In this document: positions 1 through 10,200 of the stretch, piece by piece
Numbering within the stretch: the first letter of the stretch is position 1
Layout of the letters: the number at the start of each line of letters is the position of its first letter
Assembly (NCBI GenBank): GCA_030849075.1
Contig: JASAOO010003393.1
Span: 1-53,104 of the forward strand
Source: Zelonia costaricensis
Lineage: Eukaryota; Euglenozoa; Kinetoplastea; Trypanosomatida; Trypanosomatidae
Direction: 5' to 3'
DNA length: 53,104 nt
Made by a program: the position numbers and the translations under genes
The notes under the pieces: model-generated
The model's database searches: none
The model's input: only the letters and a program-made list of their open reading frames with translations
What the model was told of the DNA's origin: nothing

Positions 1-773
1 TTCCGCCCGCGAGCCCGCTTGGGCTGCGGTGGGTTGGTCGGGTCAGGCGTCCGGCGCGGCGTGGCCAGGGGAATGGGGACCTTCTTTGACGGTGTTTGAG
101 GGGTGGTAGTTGTCTGTTTCCTTAGCCCCCCCCCTCAACTCCCAGCTTCTCTGCAACTGCTCGCTCAAACGACCGCGTCCGTTCCAAACAAAGGGTGGGG
201 GGTAACGCGGAGAATCGGACCTTTTACACCCGCCTTTGGGGGGGGGGGATGCGTGATCAGCGCCTCCTCTCGCAGCCCAAGCCTGTGGCAGGTTTACGGG
301 CGGTCGTTGGCGCGACAGGGGCGTAGTTTTCCACCCTTTGCGCGTCGCTCGGCCCTCCCCTGGCCGTTTAAGTGTGTGGGTCGTATCAGACGGTGTGGTA
401 CGACATGCTTCCTCAGAGGCGTATTTTTTTTCTTTCGCGGTGAGCATGGCACTGTTCATCAGGAATTGTTCAGCTTCGTGTCTAGACGACGCAATTACAG
501 GCAATTCATCCTGAAAAGCCGAAATAAACGGACAGCGAGTCCGTGAAGTGCAAGAGCATCCGCTGCGTTGACGCGCCGAAGCCGCGAAGTCTCCTCCGGA
601 CGACACACATGAGTTGGGCTCCTGCTGCTACTTTTTTGTCTGCTACAAGGCTCTTCATCGGATCTCGACCCTCTCGCTTTGCATTTCTGGATCTTTCTGT
701 ATCCTTCACGGCACCTTCACACGGCGAGGTGCAGTCTGGCCTCACGAGCCCGCAGACAGAACTACTGAAAACA
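1..773. other. Intergenic spacer, window start
   Basis: I see no convincing gene. The stretch probably holds the 3' UTR of an upstream gene and the 5' region of the first gene here. It has a C9 run at 126-134, a G11 run at 238-248 and a T8 run at 424-431. The G11 run is the only long G run I noticed on this strand; later spacers carry C runs instead. Open frames here read as low-complexity, Pro/Ser/Arg-rich translations of UTR-like DNA. Confidence 0.6.
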
Positions 774-1322
774 ATGGGTAGTAGCGGTAGCAAGCCAAAG
801 CCGATGCCCGGCGCGGCTGTACCCCGCTACGAAGACAACCCACCGGAGTCGACAAACATCGAAGACTTGGTGCAGTCAGGTCGATACAAAGTCGCGTCGC
901 CTGAAACGCTGGAGATGATGAAGCAAATACAATCTCCCCGGGACGCGAATAAAATGTACCCCGATTCAGAGGTGAAGGACCTGAAGCAGTACATTATTGA
1001 GCAGGAAGGGCTCGATATCGGGCAGGCGCGCCGTCGGGCACTCTCTCAGCAGTGGCGTTTTTTTCTCTCTTGCGAGCCGATGCAGCGTGGTCTAGACGCC
1101 GGCATCATTTTGGGCAGCTTCTCCGCTGCTTTTGTCGCGTACCGAAACCCGCGCAACCGCATTCCCGCCAAGATTGGTCTCGTTTTTCTGGGTGGGTTCT
1201 GCGTCGGACTGCTGTCGGTGCCCATCATGGTGGTGGCTGCGGACTCGTACAACTCGCAGCGGATCAAGAAGCTGGAGCAAGAGCTTTTCGAAAAGCAGCG
1301 CTCGGAGTTCAACAAGCGCTAG
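774..1322 (+). CDS. Putative N-myristoylated two-TM membrane protein, function unknown
   Basis: A 182-aa protein that I do not recognise. The frame is open upstream to an ATG at 543, but I chose 774: the upstream translation looks like UTR, and this start gives MGSSGS, which fits the N-myristoylation consensus (Gly2, Ser6). Residues 1-100 are hydrophilic. Two hydrophobic segments follow at about 108-125 and 133-155, joined by a short basic loop (RNPRNRIPAK). The C-terminal tail is charged and helical (QRIKKLEQELFEKQ). The likely topology is a membrane hairpin with both ends on one side, perhaps with the acylated N-terminus on the same membrane. Myristoylation is inferred from the motif only. 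It is first in the run of + strand genes and is probably a conserved kinetoplastid hypothetical. Confidence 0.75.
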   Translation: MGSSGSKPKPMPGAAVPRYEDNPPESTNIEDLVQSGRYKVASPETLEMMKQIQSPRDANKMYPDSEVKDLKQYIIEQEGLDIGQARRRALSQQWRFFLSCEPMQRGLDAGIILGSFSAAFVAYRNPRNRIPAKIGLVFLGGFCVGLLSVPIMVVAADSYNSQRIKKLEQELFEKQRSEFNKR

Positions 1323-1859
1323 ATTTGAAGCGACCAGGCTTCTTTTACGTGACACCGCTGGAGTCTCCTTTTGTGTCGGCTGCGCGGGGAAAGTACTCGA
1401 TGGTGCATTGTGCGCTCATCCTCAGTCTCGCTTCTTTACACAATCAAACTAACCGAACTCAAACGAATGAAATGAAGCACAATAGGAGGGGCCGCAACCT
1501 TGCTGAGTAGTGCTGTCGTCCAGCGAGACGCACCGCAAAGAAGAGATCGGAGGGCATCATTTTTGCCCTGGGGCGACTGCTTTAATCGGGGCTCGTGCTT
1601 TGTAAGATGCTAAAAACCAGGCGCATCTCGTCCACGGCGGGTGCAAAAAGAGTTCGGTGCTGCGAAGCCGTACTTGAATTGCGGCTTGCTGAAATGTCGG
1701 TTCTCTACTCAGATGCACTCTGTACGCTTTATTTGCCTCTTGTTGTTGCTTTTTGAAATTTCCTACTCAATGCAGCACACTCCCGAGAAGGAAGCATCAC
1801 TCGTACCTCCTCTGCTTTTTGTGGCGCGTTTTCTGTGAACGAATCCGGTTTTCAGGAAT
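1323..1859. other. Intergenic spacer
   Basis: No gene seen. T-rich stretches around 1730-1765 and 1815-1850 could serve as the polypyrimidine signal for trans-splicing of the following mRNA. Confidence 0.5.
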
Positions 1860-3860
1860 ATGAGCGCGTCTCCGGCAGTCGACGTGCGGGTGCCTTTCCC
1901 GCCCCGCAGCGATGAAACTCGGCGCTCGCCAGGTGCGGGGTCTCAGGAGGGACAGGTAGCGCACCTCATGGCACAAATTGCATTTTTGCACCGCGAGGTC
2001 GAGCGCCTCGAGCAGGAGGTCTCGAGGTCACGAGGCAGGTCGCTTACGGAAATGCAGGCGCTGACGAAGCGGTACGACGACGTACTCGCACAGAAAAGCC
2101 GCGAGGTGGACGAGCTGCGTCGCACCACGTCACTGCGTAGTGACTCTGCAGACCTGGCGAAGCGCTGCAGCCAGCTGGAGAAGCAGCTGGCAGTGGTTAA
2201 TGCAGAAAACGGTGTCGTGTGCGGGGAGCGCGCGGATTTGCAGGGGAAGGTGCGCAAGATGCAGGCCCTGCTGAAGGCCAAGAAGCAGGACCTCACTGAC
2301 GCGCAGCGCAGCACCGAGGTCGTGTCCGCTGAGCGGTCGTCGACGATAACGGCCTTGAAGCTGACAATAGAAAACCTCTCCCACGAACGGGACCGACTCG
2401 CCGCAGCTCTCGCGGAGCGGCCACGAGAAAAACAGGTCGTGCGTCGCGAAAGTGCCACGGAATGTGAGCGTGCGTGCGAAATGGTCGGCACGCAAACGTC
2501 TGTGGCAGAGCGGCTTTCGCAGGAATGCCAGGTCTGCACCGCGTCGTGTGAGCCTAAAAATGGTATAGAGGACGTTGATCGGCCGCACAGCCTCGCTGCG
2601 CTTCTGGAAGAAAAAACACGGGAGTGTGACGAGATCCGAGGCTCTCTCGAGGATTTGAGCGCTGCGCAGCGGGATTCGTTGACGATGTTGGAGTTGACCA
2701 AAAAGCAACTGACCACCGAAACGGAGCGGCGACGCGTCCAGGCGAACGACGTGGAAAACCTGTCGGTGCAGGTGCGCGCTCTGCAGCAGCGGTGCAGCGA
2801 CCAGGCGGCGGCGGAGCGGTCGCTGGGGGAGAAAATTCGCGCACTTGGCGAGGAACGACAGCGTAATCTGGCCGAGAAAACGCGTGTCGAGCGAGAGAGG
2901 GACAGCTGGGAGGAGCAGCTGCGGCAGTACGAGGCGGACGTTGCGCAGCTCTCGGCGACCAAGAACCACTCGAGCCGGCAGCTGAGCTCGCTGGCGAATG
3001 AGAACGAAAACTTGCGCGCTGAAATGCAGCAGCTGTGTGAGCGCGAGGCGCAAGCCCTTTATTCGGTCAAGGCGAAGGACATGGAGGTGCAGGAGATTCT
3101 CACGGCGTACCAGAGGGCGGCGCACGAAAATGAGTCGCTGCTGGAGAATCAGCGCTTCCTCGAACGGGAGCTCGATAACGTGCGTGCGGCGCTGGCTGCA
3201 AAGGAGGAGAGCGTCGCGTATTTGCAGGAGCAGCTTCGCTCTCTCCACTTGTGTGAGCAACAGCTCGCGCTTGACCTGCAGTCGTTCGAGTACGAAAACG
3301 AGAATTTGCACCAGCGGCTCGCCCGCGCTGACCATGCGACGAGCGAATCAGAGGCAAAGGGCGTCGAGCTGCAGCAGCTGCTGCACGCCAAGGAGCTGTA
3401 TATCGAGGAGCTCCACCAGAGCCTCAGCGAGCTGAGCAAGCAGGTGATTGTCAAGGACAACGAGACGCTGCTGCTCCGCCAGCGCTGCGATGCTCTGTCG
3501 GCCGACGTCGCCTTTCTGCGTGCGTCGCTGTCGAACGAACGCGCAAAAGTGCAAGAACTCGAAGCAGTCAACGCGCGTCTTGTCGCCCGCGAAGTGCTGT
3601 CTCTGGACGACGCTGCTGACCGCCAGGCCCAGGCGCAAGCCCTTGAGGACGAACGCGCGACGCTGCGTGCCGTTCTGGACGAGAACGACCGCGTGGCGGC
3701 GTCGTGTGACAGGCTGCGTGAGATCAACTCGGCCCTGGACGCCAAGGTGGTGGTGTTGGAGAAGGCTGTTCAAGACGCCGTTGAGGCGAAAGAGCGGCTG
3801 CATAGAATTGTACTAGAACAGAACAAGGCACTCTCGCACCTCGCAGAGTCCGAGACCTGA
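1860..3860 (+). CDS. Large coiled-coil protein, likely cytoskeletal
   Basis: A 666-aa protein that is almost entirely heptad-like and rich in Glu, Leu, Ala, Arg and Gln. About the first 30 residues are Pro/Arg-rich and disordered; the rest looks like continuous coiled coil with a few breaks, such as the Cys-containing patch near 220-240. There is no signal peptide, TM segment or enzyme motif. An internal ATG at 1969 (MAQIAFLH) is a possible alternative start where the coiled coil begins. In trypanosomatids such proteins are often basal body, flagellar or cytoskeletal scaffolds, and the layout recalls CEP135/BLD10-type proteins. That is only an impression from composition, not a family assignment. 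The gene boundary is confident; the function is not. Confidence 0.8.
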   Translation: MSASPAVDVRVPFPPRSDETRRSPGAGSQEGQVAHLMAQIAFLHREVERLEQEVSRSRGRSLTEMQALTKRYDDVLAQKSREVDELRRTTSLRSDSADLAKRCSQLEKQLAVVNAENGVVCGERADLQGKVRKMQALLKAKKQDLTDAQRSTEVVSAERSSTITALKLTIENLSHERDRLAAALAERPREKQVVRRESATECERACEMVGTQTSVAERLSQECQVCTASCEPKNGIEDVDRPHSLAALLEEKTRECDEIRGSLEDLSAAQRDSLTMLELTKKQLTTETERRRVQANDVENLSVQVRALQQRCSDQAAAERSLGEKIRALGEERQRNLAEKTRVERERDSWEEQLRQYEADVAQLSATKNHSSRQLSSLANENENLRAEMQQLCEREAQALYSVKAKDMEVQEILTAYQRAAHENESLLENQRFLERELDNVRAALAAKEESVAYLQEQLRSLHLCEQQLALDLQSFEYENENLHQRLARADHATSESEAKGVELQQLLHAKELYIEELHQSLSELSKQVIVKDNETLLLRQRCDALSADVAFLRASLSNERAKVQELEAVNARLVAREVLSLDDAADRQAQAQALEDERATLRAVLDENDRVAASCDRLREINSALDAKVVVLEKAVQDAVEAKERLHRIVLEQNKALSHLAESET

Positions 3861-4512
3861 AGATTTCTTTTTTGTTTTTCTGTCACTCGCTCTGATGCTC
3901 AAAGTCGGCCAGATTCTGCCAACAGTGCGGTTGCCTGATCAGGCCTTGTGTTTCGCGATTCACGCTTGCTTTTCTTTTTTTTCTTCTCCTCGCCGATGGT
4001 TTCATTTCGCACTTTGCGCGCGGAGTTGCCGCCTCGTCCTGCTCGGTTCCCATAGATTCTCAAAGACAAGCGTGCTGCAGTTGACTCAAGTTCTCCGTAC
4101 GGCCCGAGCTGGCCGGTAGCATTGGCGGGTCCATTTTTGACGCGTAGATCACCGCTGCTCGCCTTCTGTAGTCGAATCGTTCCAAAAAAAAAAAAGTGAA
4201 AATGCCGCATTCCGTTTCCCGAATGATGATTAGACGAGCAGTCGCGTATCCTGGTATGCGCCCCACGCGAAGGCCGCGCGGCTGTAGGCTGCACGGGTCA
4301 CCTCGCTGCATGGGACTATGCCTCCTTCTTGGTGTCACCTCTTGTTTTTTTTTTTTTATCTGTCACGTGGCTTCCTCTCTCACAAAGCTTGTTGCACACG
4401 TAGCGACGTCTTTGTTCGCTCAACTACCTCCCTGGTAGCCCCATCACGACACCAAATAGTACCAAGTGCGGTGTGCTTTGGCCGGCACGCTGTTTGTTTT
4501 TTACTTAGCACC
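3861..4512. other. Intergenic spacer with A and T tracts
   Basis: No gene seen. It holds an A12 run at 4184-4195 and a T13 run at 4345-4357. The T tract is a good candidate splicing signal for the next gene. Confidence 0.5.
4341..4387 (+). promoter_or_regulatory. Candidate trans-splice acceptor for the EF-hand gene
   Basis: A T13 run and a pyrimidine-rich stretch lead to the AG at 4386-4387, about 125 bases before the ATG at 4513. In trypanosomatids the spliced leader is added at an AG after such a tract. The site used is inferred. Confidence 0.4.
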
Positions 4513-5004
4513 ATGAACGCCATGTACTCGGCTGACCAAATCAACGTCCCAGCGGAGCTGGGGACGATTATGAAGCAGTACACGAAAGCTGTCATGCGTG
4601 ATAAGCCGACGGACGTGTACAAGTACAGCGCCAACTTCTTCGCGATAATGAGCGGCTATGCCGCCCCATTCGACGCGGAGGGGCAGCTGCTGGACGTTGG
4701 AGGCAAGGGCACGGCAGCGGGCTCGGGCGAGCGTGCGGCAACTGTGGCCGCAATGCCGCAAGAGGGAGAGGCGGAGGCTGTGGACCCGGTAGACGCGCTG
4801 CTGCGGCGGTACGACAGCACCGGTACGGGCTTCATGGACGCGACGGAGCTGCCGCAGCTGCTGGCAGACCTCAAGGCGACTCTGTCGCTTGACGACAAGG
4901 ACCTGGACTCCGCCGAGGAAATTCTCGCGGCCATCCCGAGCCCCGACGGCCAGGTAGATCTCCTCGAGCTGCGGGCGTACCTTTTCGAGGGCGACAACGA
5001 GTAG
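4513..5004 (+). CDS. RIIa-like dimerisation/docking plus EF-hand protein
   Basis: A 163-aa protein. The ORF is open upstream, but the ATG at 4513 begins the structured part. Residues about 8-50 resemble an RIIa/Dpy-30-type dimerisation and docking helix pair (INVPAELGTIMKQYTKAV, then a helix ending near SGYAAPF). A Gly/Ala linker follows. An EF-hand loop occupies 101-112 (DSTGTGFMDATE) with acidic or oxygen ligands at positions 1, 3, 5, 9 and 12 and Gly at 6. A second, degenerate loop (IPSPDGQVDLLE) lacks the position-1 Asp. The architecture recalls EFCAB10/ropporin-type axonemal proteins, which suggests calcium-linked docking in the flagellum. The flagellar role is inferred from family resemblance. 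Confidence 0.8.
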   Translation: MNAMYSADQINVPAELGTIMKQYTKAVMRDKPTDVYKYSANFFAIMSGYAAPFDAEGQLLDVGGKGTAAGSGERAATVAAMPQEGEAEAVDPVDALLRRYDSTGTGFMDATELPQLLADLKATLSLDDKDLDSAEEILAAIPSPDGQVDLLELRAYLFEGDNE

Positions 5005-5605
5005 CGCGCGGCGGCTGTCGTTGCCTCGTCGTTTGTTGGGGAGGTTTCTTCTTTTACCATGTAAACTAGGGAGGCGGAGGTACGTTCCGCTTTCTTCTGC
5101 ACGTGCGCGCGACGTCCGGTCCTCGGACCAGGCTTGGCAGGGTGCGTTTCAGAGCTGTCGGCATAGCCATGTACCGCCGCAGCGAGCGGGGCAAAACACG
5201 AAGCATGAAGCAACGAACCGTTTGGGTGGGCACGCGGCGGCGTTTGGCTACACAGCGTGGCGGAGCGGGGGGTGAGCCTGCGTGCGCGTCGCTCGCAGCC
5301 CTGTCCACTACAGTTCACGGTGTAGCTTTTTTTTTTCGCCTTCGAGGGAGTTCAGCGCATGGCGTGGCGCGGCTCCCGTGGTTGGGTGTTGCGCACCGTG
5401 CGGCGCGTGAGAATTGGCGATGCGGGGTTTTTTTTGCTAGGATGGTAGCTCTGAGGTGGGACTGCTTCTCTTGGCCTCCTCCGCACGTTTCGCTGCGTGT
5501 GCCTTGCCTCTGCCTCGTACTCACTCCCCTCTCATCACCCTCGCAACACTCTCTCCGTTTTCGCACTGCTCCTGTTCAGCCTCAAGCTGTTTGTTTTCGG
5601 TCAAG
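5005..5605. other. Intergenic spacer
   Basis: No gene seen. T runs lie at about 5327-5336 and 5428-5435, and 5460-5580 is C/T-rich. An AG at 5578-5579 just ahead of the next ATG is a possible splice acceptor. Confidence 0.5.
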
Positions 5606-6619
5606 ATGTCCGGCAAGCAGGCAAAGAAAGAGACAAAGGCGGCGGCGCCGGTGATCACGGTTGCCCAGGAGCTCCACGTCGACACCGACCTGCGCCGTCT
5701 GCACGAGGCGTGCGCCGCGCTTGGCGACGCGCTCGCCCCCTTTGCAAAGCGGCTCAAGGGCGAACTCACGCGCGTGAAGGACGGCGACCAGGAGGGCGTG
5801 CCGCAGGTCCCGCTCTTCGTCCGCGGCGAGGTGGCGATGGGCGACCTCAAGACGCTGTGCACCGTGGCGCTGCGGCCGTACCCGTACCTACGCGTGGTGC
5901 AGCTGCACCACTCGCTGATCGGTGACGACGGCGCCTTCATTCTTTGCGACTTTTTGAGCAACTACAAGCCCTTGCCAGACCGCAACCCGTTTGGCATCCA
6001 GCGGCTCGAGCTGCCAGGCTGCGCCATCGGCCCGCGCGGGTGCCGGTACCTATCCGCCTACCTCCGCAACAACGCGACGTTGACAAGGGTGGTGCTTGAC
6101 TTCAACCCCCTCGAGGACGGCGGCGTGCAGGAGCTTTGCGCCGGGCTGCAGTGGAACAGCTCTGTCACCTCGCTGTCGATGCAGTACTGCGGCATCGGCG
6201 AGACAGGGGCCGGCCACATCGCCTCACGTGTGGTGAAGGAGTCCAACGTCGCGGTGCTCTCGCTGCGCGGCAACCCCATTGGTGACAATGGTGTGGAGGA
6301 GGTGGCAAAGGCCATCTGCGTGAGCTCGAAAGTGGAGGAGGTGGACCTGGCCGACACAGCTTTCACCGGCGACGGGGACGCTGTGCTGGCGCTCTGCGAG
6401 GCGATTGAGGGCCCTGGAGTGCTGCGCGTTGTCGACGTGGACCTGTGCACCCTCAACCCGAGCGCAGGCGAGTGTCTGCTCAAGTCGTTTCAAGCCAGCA
6501 GGCACGTGACGGCGGTGCGTGTTAGCGAGCGCACCGATCCGGCGGTGTACAAGCAGCTCGCCGAGCTTAGCGCGACTCGGTCTCAGGCTGGAAAGAAGAA
6601 GAAGGGCAAGAAGAAGTGA
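5606..6619 (+). CDS. Leucine-rich-repeat protein (ribonuclease-inhibitor type)
   Basis: A 337-aa protein. I chose the ATG at 5606 (MSGKQAKKETKAAAP) over the open upstream frame at 5456, whose translation is pyrimidine-tract sequence. After a Lys/Ala-rich start, residues from about 90 to 310 hold at least five repeats of about 28 residues of the ribonuclease-inhibitor type, for example LTRVVLDFNPLEDGGVQEL and VAVLSLRGNPIGDNGVEEV. The C-terminus is a lysine cluster (KKKKGKKK). There is no signal peptide or TM segment, so it is probably cytosolic or axonemal. LRR proteins of this kind are protein-binding scaffolds, often in flagella; the partner cannot be read from the sequence. Confidence 0.85.
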   Translation: MSGKQAKKETKAAAPVITVAQELHVDTDLRRLHEACAALGDALAPFAKRLKGELTRVKDGDQEGVPQVPLFVRGEVAMGDLKTLCTVALRPYPYLRVVQLHHSLIGDDGAFILCDFLSNYKPLPDRNPFGIQRLELPGCAIGPRGCRYLSAYLRNNATLTRVVLDFNPLEDGGVQELCAGLQWNSSVTSLSMQYCGIGETGAGHIASRVVKESNVAVLSLRGNPIGDNGVEEVAKAICVSSKVEEVDLADTAFTGDGDAVLALCEAIEGPGVLRVVDVDLCTLNPSAGECLLKSFQASRHVTAVRVSERTDPAVYKQLAELSATRSQAGKKKKGKKK

Positions 6620-7249
6620 GGTGTTCTCGCGATGCGCGTGTTCGTCCCGCGTTCCCGTCTGGTTGTTCAGTAGCTTCACTCGATGTACAGATGCCCGCCT
6701 GCTGCTGAAGTCAGCGTGCTGTTTTTCTTGTTCCTTCTGTGAGTATTCTGTGTGCGGGTGTGCGTGCATGTGGCTGGTGCCTCTTTGCGGACCTCACGTA
6801 CACGGGTCTCAGCCGACCCCTGAGCGAGAAGAAAAAAAGACCGAACGTGTTGCCGCTGACGTGGCCTTCAGCAGCGTTGTGGGTCGCGCACGCGTCCTCT
6901 TTCTCCTCGCGAAAGAAACTCTCGATGACCAGCTGCAGAGCTCGGGCTCATGAGTGAGAGAAGTCGCTCACCGCCCTTCCTCACTCTCTTTCTGTTGTTG
7001 CTCTGCCTCCCCTCCACTCCCCTCCTCTGCTGTCGAGCTTGGCTTCTAAAATGACGAAGAACGGGCACACGCGCCCACAGACGCACACGCACGCACGCGC
7101 CACCCACGGACGCGGTTTTCTTCACTGGACTCGCGCACGTCGCTGTGCAGCGGCTTGTTGGTGTTCCCCGGTCCGCCCTCTTCGCTTTTCTTCTCTTTTT
7201 GTTTTTGTTTAGCTGCGCACCGTTGGAGTAGAGCACACTGCTCCCCCCG
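6620..7249. other. Intergenic spacer
   Basis: No gene seen. It contains a short A-rich patch near 6830 and a CA-rich patch near 7075-7100, then a strong pyrimidine tract before the next gene. Confidence 0.5.
7176..7212 (+). promoter_or_regulatory. Candidate trans-splice acceptor for the LamG/caspase-like gene
   Basis: A C/T tract with several T runs ends in TTTAG, with AG at 7211-7212, 37 bases before the ATG at 7250. It fits a spliced-leader addition site; it is inferred from pattern only. Confidence 0.5.
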
Positions 7250-10200
7250 ATGGTGCTTCTTTTCTCGTTGGAGAAGCCGCCGGCGGCGGCGGCTGGGGCC
7301 AAGCCCGACATCAAGCCTGACACGAAGAGCCACGGCAACTACGCATGGTCGACGTTCGAGGACCGCGTGGCCGTCATCCACGACGACGCAAAAGGGGCGC
7401 CGCCGCCGTCGGAGGAGGAGATCGAGTCACAGCTGCGGATGGTGCAGTACCCCATCGCCCCTCGCTTCTTCGCCACACCTTTTGACGGCGTCATCGACGG
7501 GAGCGAGGAGCAGGACTCGACGGTGCTGCAGTGTGTCTTCGAGGACATCATGCAGTGCGTGCAGCGCCGCGAGAACATCACGGTGGTGCACCGCGGCGCC
7601 AACGCCGAGTCGCACCTGGAGTCGATGCTCATCGCCTTCCTGCAGGCGGTGCGTGCGTCGGCCGAGTACGGCATGCAGGTGGTGGCCGACGAGATAGCCA
7701 AGGAGAAGCAGATGCAGCGACTTCTGCAGATGAACGTCAACCCAGCCGACGCCGAGGCGGCGGACGGGCGCGGGGCGAGAGCGCAGGAGCGGGAGTCGTC
7801 GCGGAGGGGCGAAGACGGCGTCCAGCTGTCGAAGGAGCTGCGGCGCAAGATTGGGAAGCTGCGCGAAGAGTACCACTACGTGCACCCCGCTGACCGGCGC
7901 GCAGCAGCAGCCAGCCGCTACGGCCTCATATCTGCCGCGCACGACGACCTCCTCAAGCCGCCGCGCAACGACGCCGCGTCGCTGACGCCGCAAGCGTTTC
8001 TGCAGTTCCCGCCATCGAGTCGCACGGCACGCTCGTCGGCCTCTGCGTCGCCGCTGGCGGTCAAGAACACGCGCAGCCACACGGTGCTGTACAGTCAAAT
8101 GAGGCGGCGCAACACGATGATGCTACTGGCCGAGCTGCGCCCAGAGGACGGGGACGGCGACTGCACCCCGATCCCTGGCAACGGCTGGGGCGACAAGGTG
8201 ACTGTCTTTACCTTCGACGGCGTCGCGTCTGTGATGGCGCTGCCGGGGGTGCCCAACTTCGACGAGCTGGTCCGCGAGTTCGCGCTGGACTTCTGGGTGC
8301 GCACCGACCTCAAGCCCGCCGACGGGAAGCGCGTGCTGGTGCAGATCATGGAGGGGCAGCGCGAGGACGTCGGCCAGCTCTTCCAACTCAGCCTCAACTG
8401 GTACGAAGACATGCCCGACTCGATTCGCGTGGTCATCCGCGACTCGGCGAACCGCGTGCTCGAGGCGACGGCGTCTGTTACCCAAACGGGCCTCACAGAC
8501 GGCGCGCGGTTCCACCACCTCATGCTGCGCGTGCACAGCCTGGAGGAGGGCCAGCTGTCGTGTGAGGTGGACGGACGGTCGATTGATGTGCAGCTCCTTC
8601 AGCAGGAGCATCCCGTCGCCTTCAACCCGTGGCCGCACCGCCTCTTCGTCGGCGGCTACCTCGACGAGGTCAACTCGCCGGTGCTGGTCTTCCGGGGTGT
8701 CATCGCGGAGCTGCGGTTCTGGGCGGGTGTCTACCCGTCGCGCCCGGTGGTGCGGTGGCCGCTGTTCGCTGTCGAGTCGGGGACTTTGCAGGAGGTGACG
8801 CGCACGATTCCGGCTGACCATCACGAGACGCTACTCAACCTGCGCGCCGCCGAAGAGCCCGCGCCACGCAGCGCGCCGTCGTTCGACGGTAGCCTCGTCA
8901 TGAACGTCGGCACGCTGCCGCTGCTCGGCCAGCTGATGCACAACTGGCGCATCGAGGTCTGCTTCCGCACCGACGTCTCGACCCGCATGATGTCGCTGCT
9001 CGGCGTGACGGGGAGCACGTTCAAGATGCAGGAGTTCGGCATCGTGCTCAACGCCGAGCCCGTCATCTCCAAGGAGCGGCTGCGCTATCACGAGCTGCAC
9101 ACGACCTTCTACATCGTCGACGCCTTCGGCACCTGCTGCTCGGCGCTGCTGCGCGGGACGGAGCGGCAAAACCTGATGGACGGCGCGTGGCACAAGCTGG
9201 TGTGGCGTTGCATCGACAGCGAGGCGAACAAGTTCACCGTCAAGGTCGACGACGTGCTGCAGGACCTGCTCTTCGTCTCGCGTGAGGGGCCGACCCGGTT
9301 TGTCAACTTCGACGAGTGGGTCGCGGTCGGCGGACACAACGTGCGCAACTGGAAAACGCAGCGCCTCTTCACTGGGCAGATTGGCCGCTTCTACCTCACC
9401 CTGCGCGGCACCCCGTACGTGACGCTCGAGATGGACGAAGGCCCTGGCGCGTACGTGCTGCAGGACCGCTCGCTGCACAACAACCATGGCCTGCTCATCG
9501 ACTCCGCAACGAACGCGGTGCGACGCAACGACATTGTGTGGACGCCCGGCCCGGCCGAGAAGGCGTCCGACGCCGACCACGCCGCCCGCCCGGACATGCA
9601 CATCTTCAAGAACAACGACGTCTCCGTCTCGGCCGTCGTCTTCACGTGCGCCTTTGGCGAGCGCGGCGTCGCACGCGAGACGGTGTACGACGTGCTGGGC
9701 GGCGCCTACCACGAGGTGGCAGCCACGTCCCAGGTGCTGGCGCACCGCTCCGACGCGCAGTGGAAGTCGTGGTACGACCTGCCGGACGCGTGCTACCACG
9801 CCCTCGACAGTGTGACGCGGCTGGAGGAGTCGATCAACACGGTGCTGAGCGCCGACGCGCCGCGCGGGCACCTCCTCGTCACGGTGCGCATTGGCGACTG
9901 TCTCGCCTCGGTGCTGCACATGCGCGAGCCGGAGCTGCCAGCGGACGCCACGTACGACTGCAACATGCTCAAATGGCACTACCCGTACATGGTCGAAGGC
10001 ACGCAAGGACGGCGCGAGCTCATGCTGAACCGCATGATTGAGGGGGCCGAGTCAGTGCTGCTCAACGACACGCTGAAGCCGTTTGTGACAGCCAAGCTGG
10101 GGCCGCTGAATGCCGCCAACAAGGCCGTCGTCAGCGACGACATCATTCGCGGCCTACAAAACAGCGGGCGGCCGTGGTACCTCCCCGTGGTGCTCCACTC

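Noticed and set aside
103..546. Open frame of 147 aa near the window start
   Set aside because: It crosses the C9, G11 and T8 runs and has UTR-like composition with no domain.
543..773. Earlier start for the first gene
   Set aside because: It would mask the MGSSGS myristoylation-type start and has UTR-like composition. It cannot be fully excluded without transcript data.
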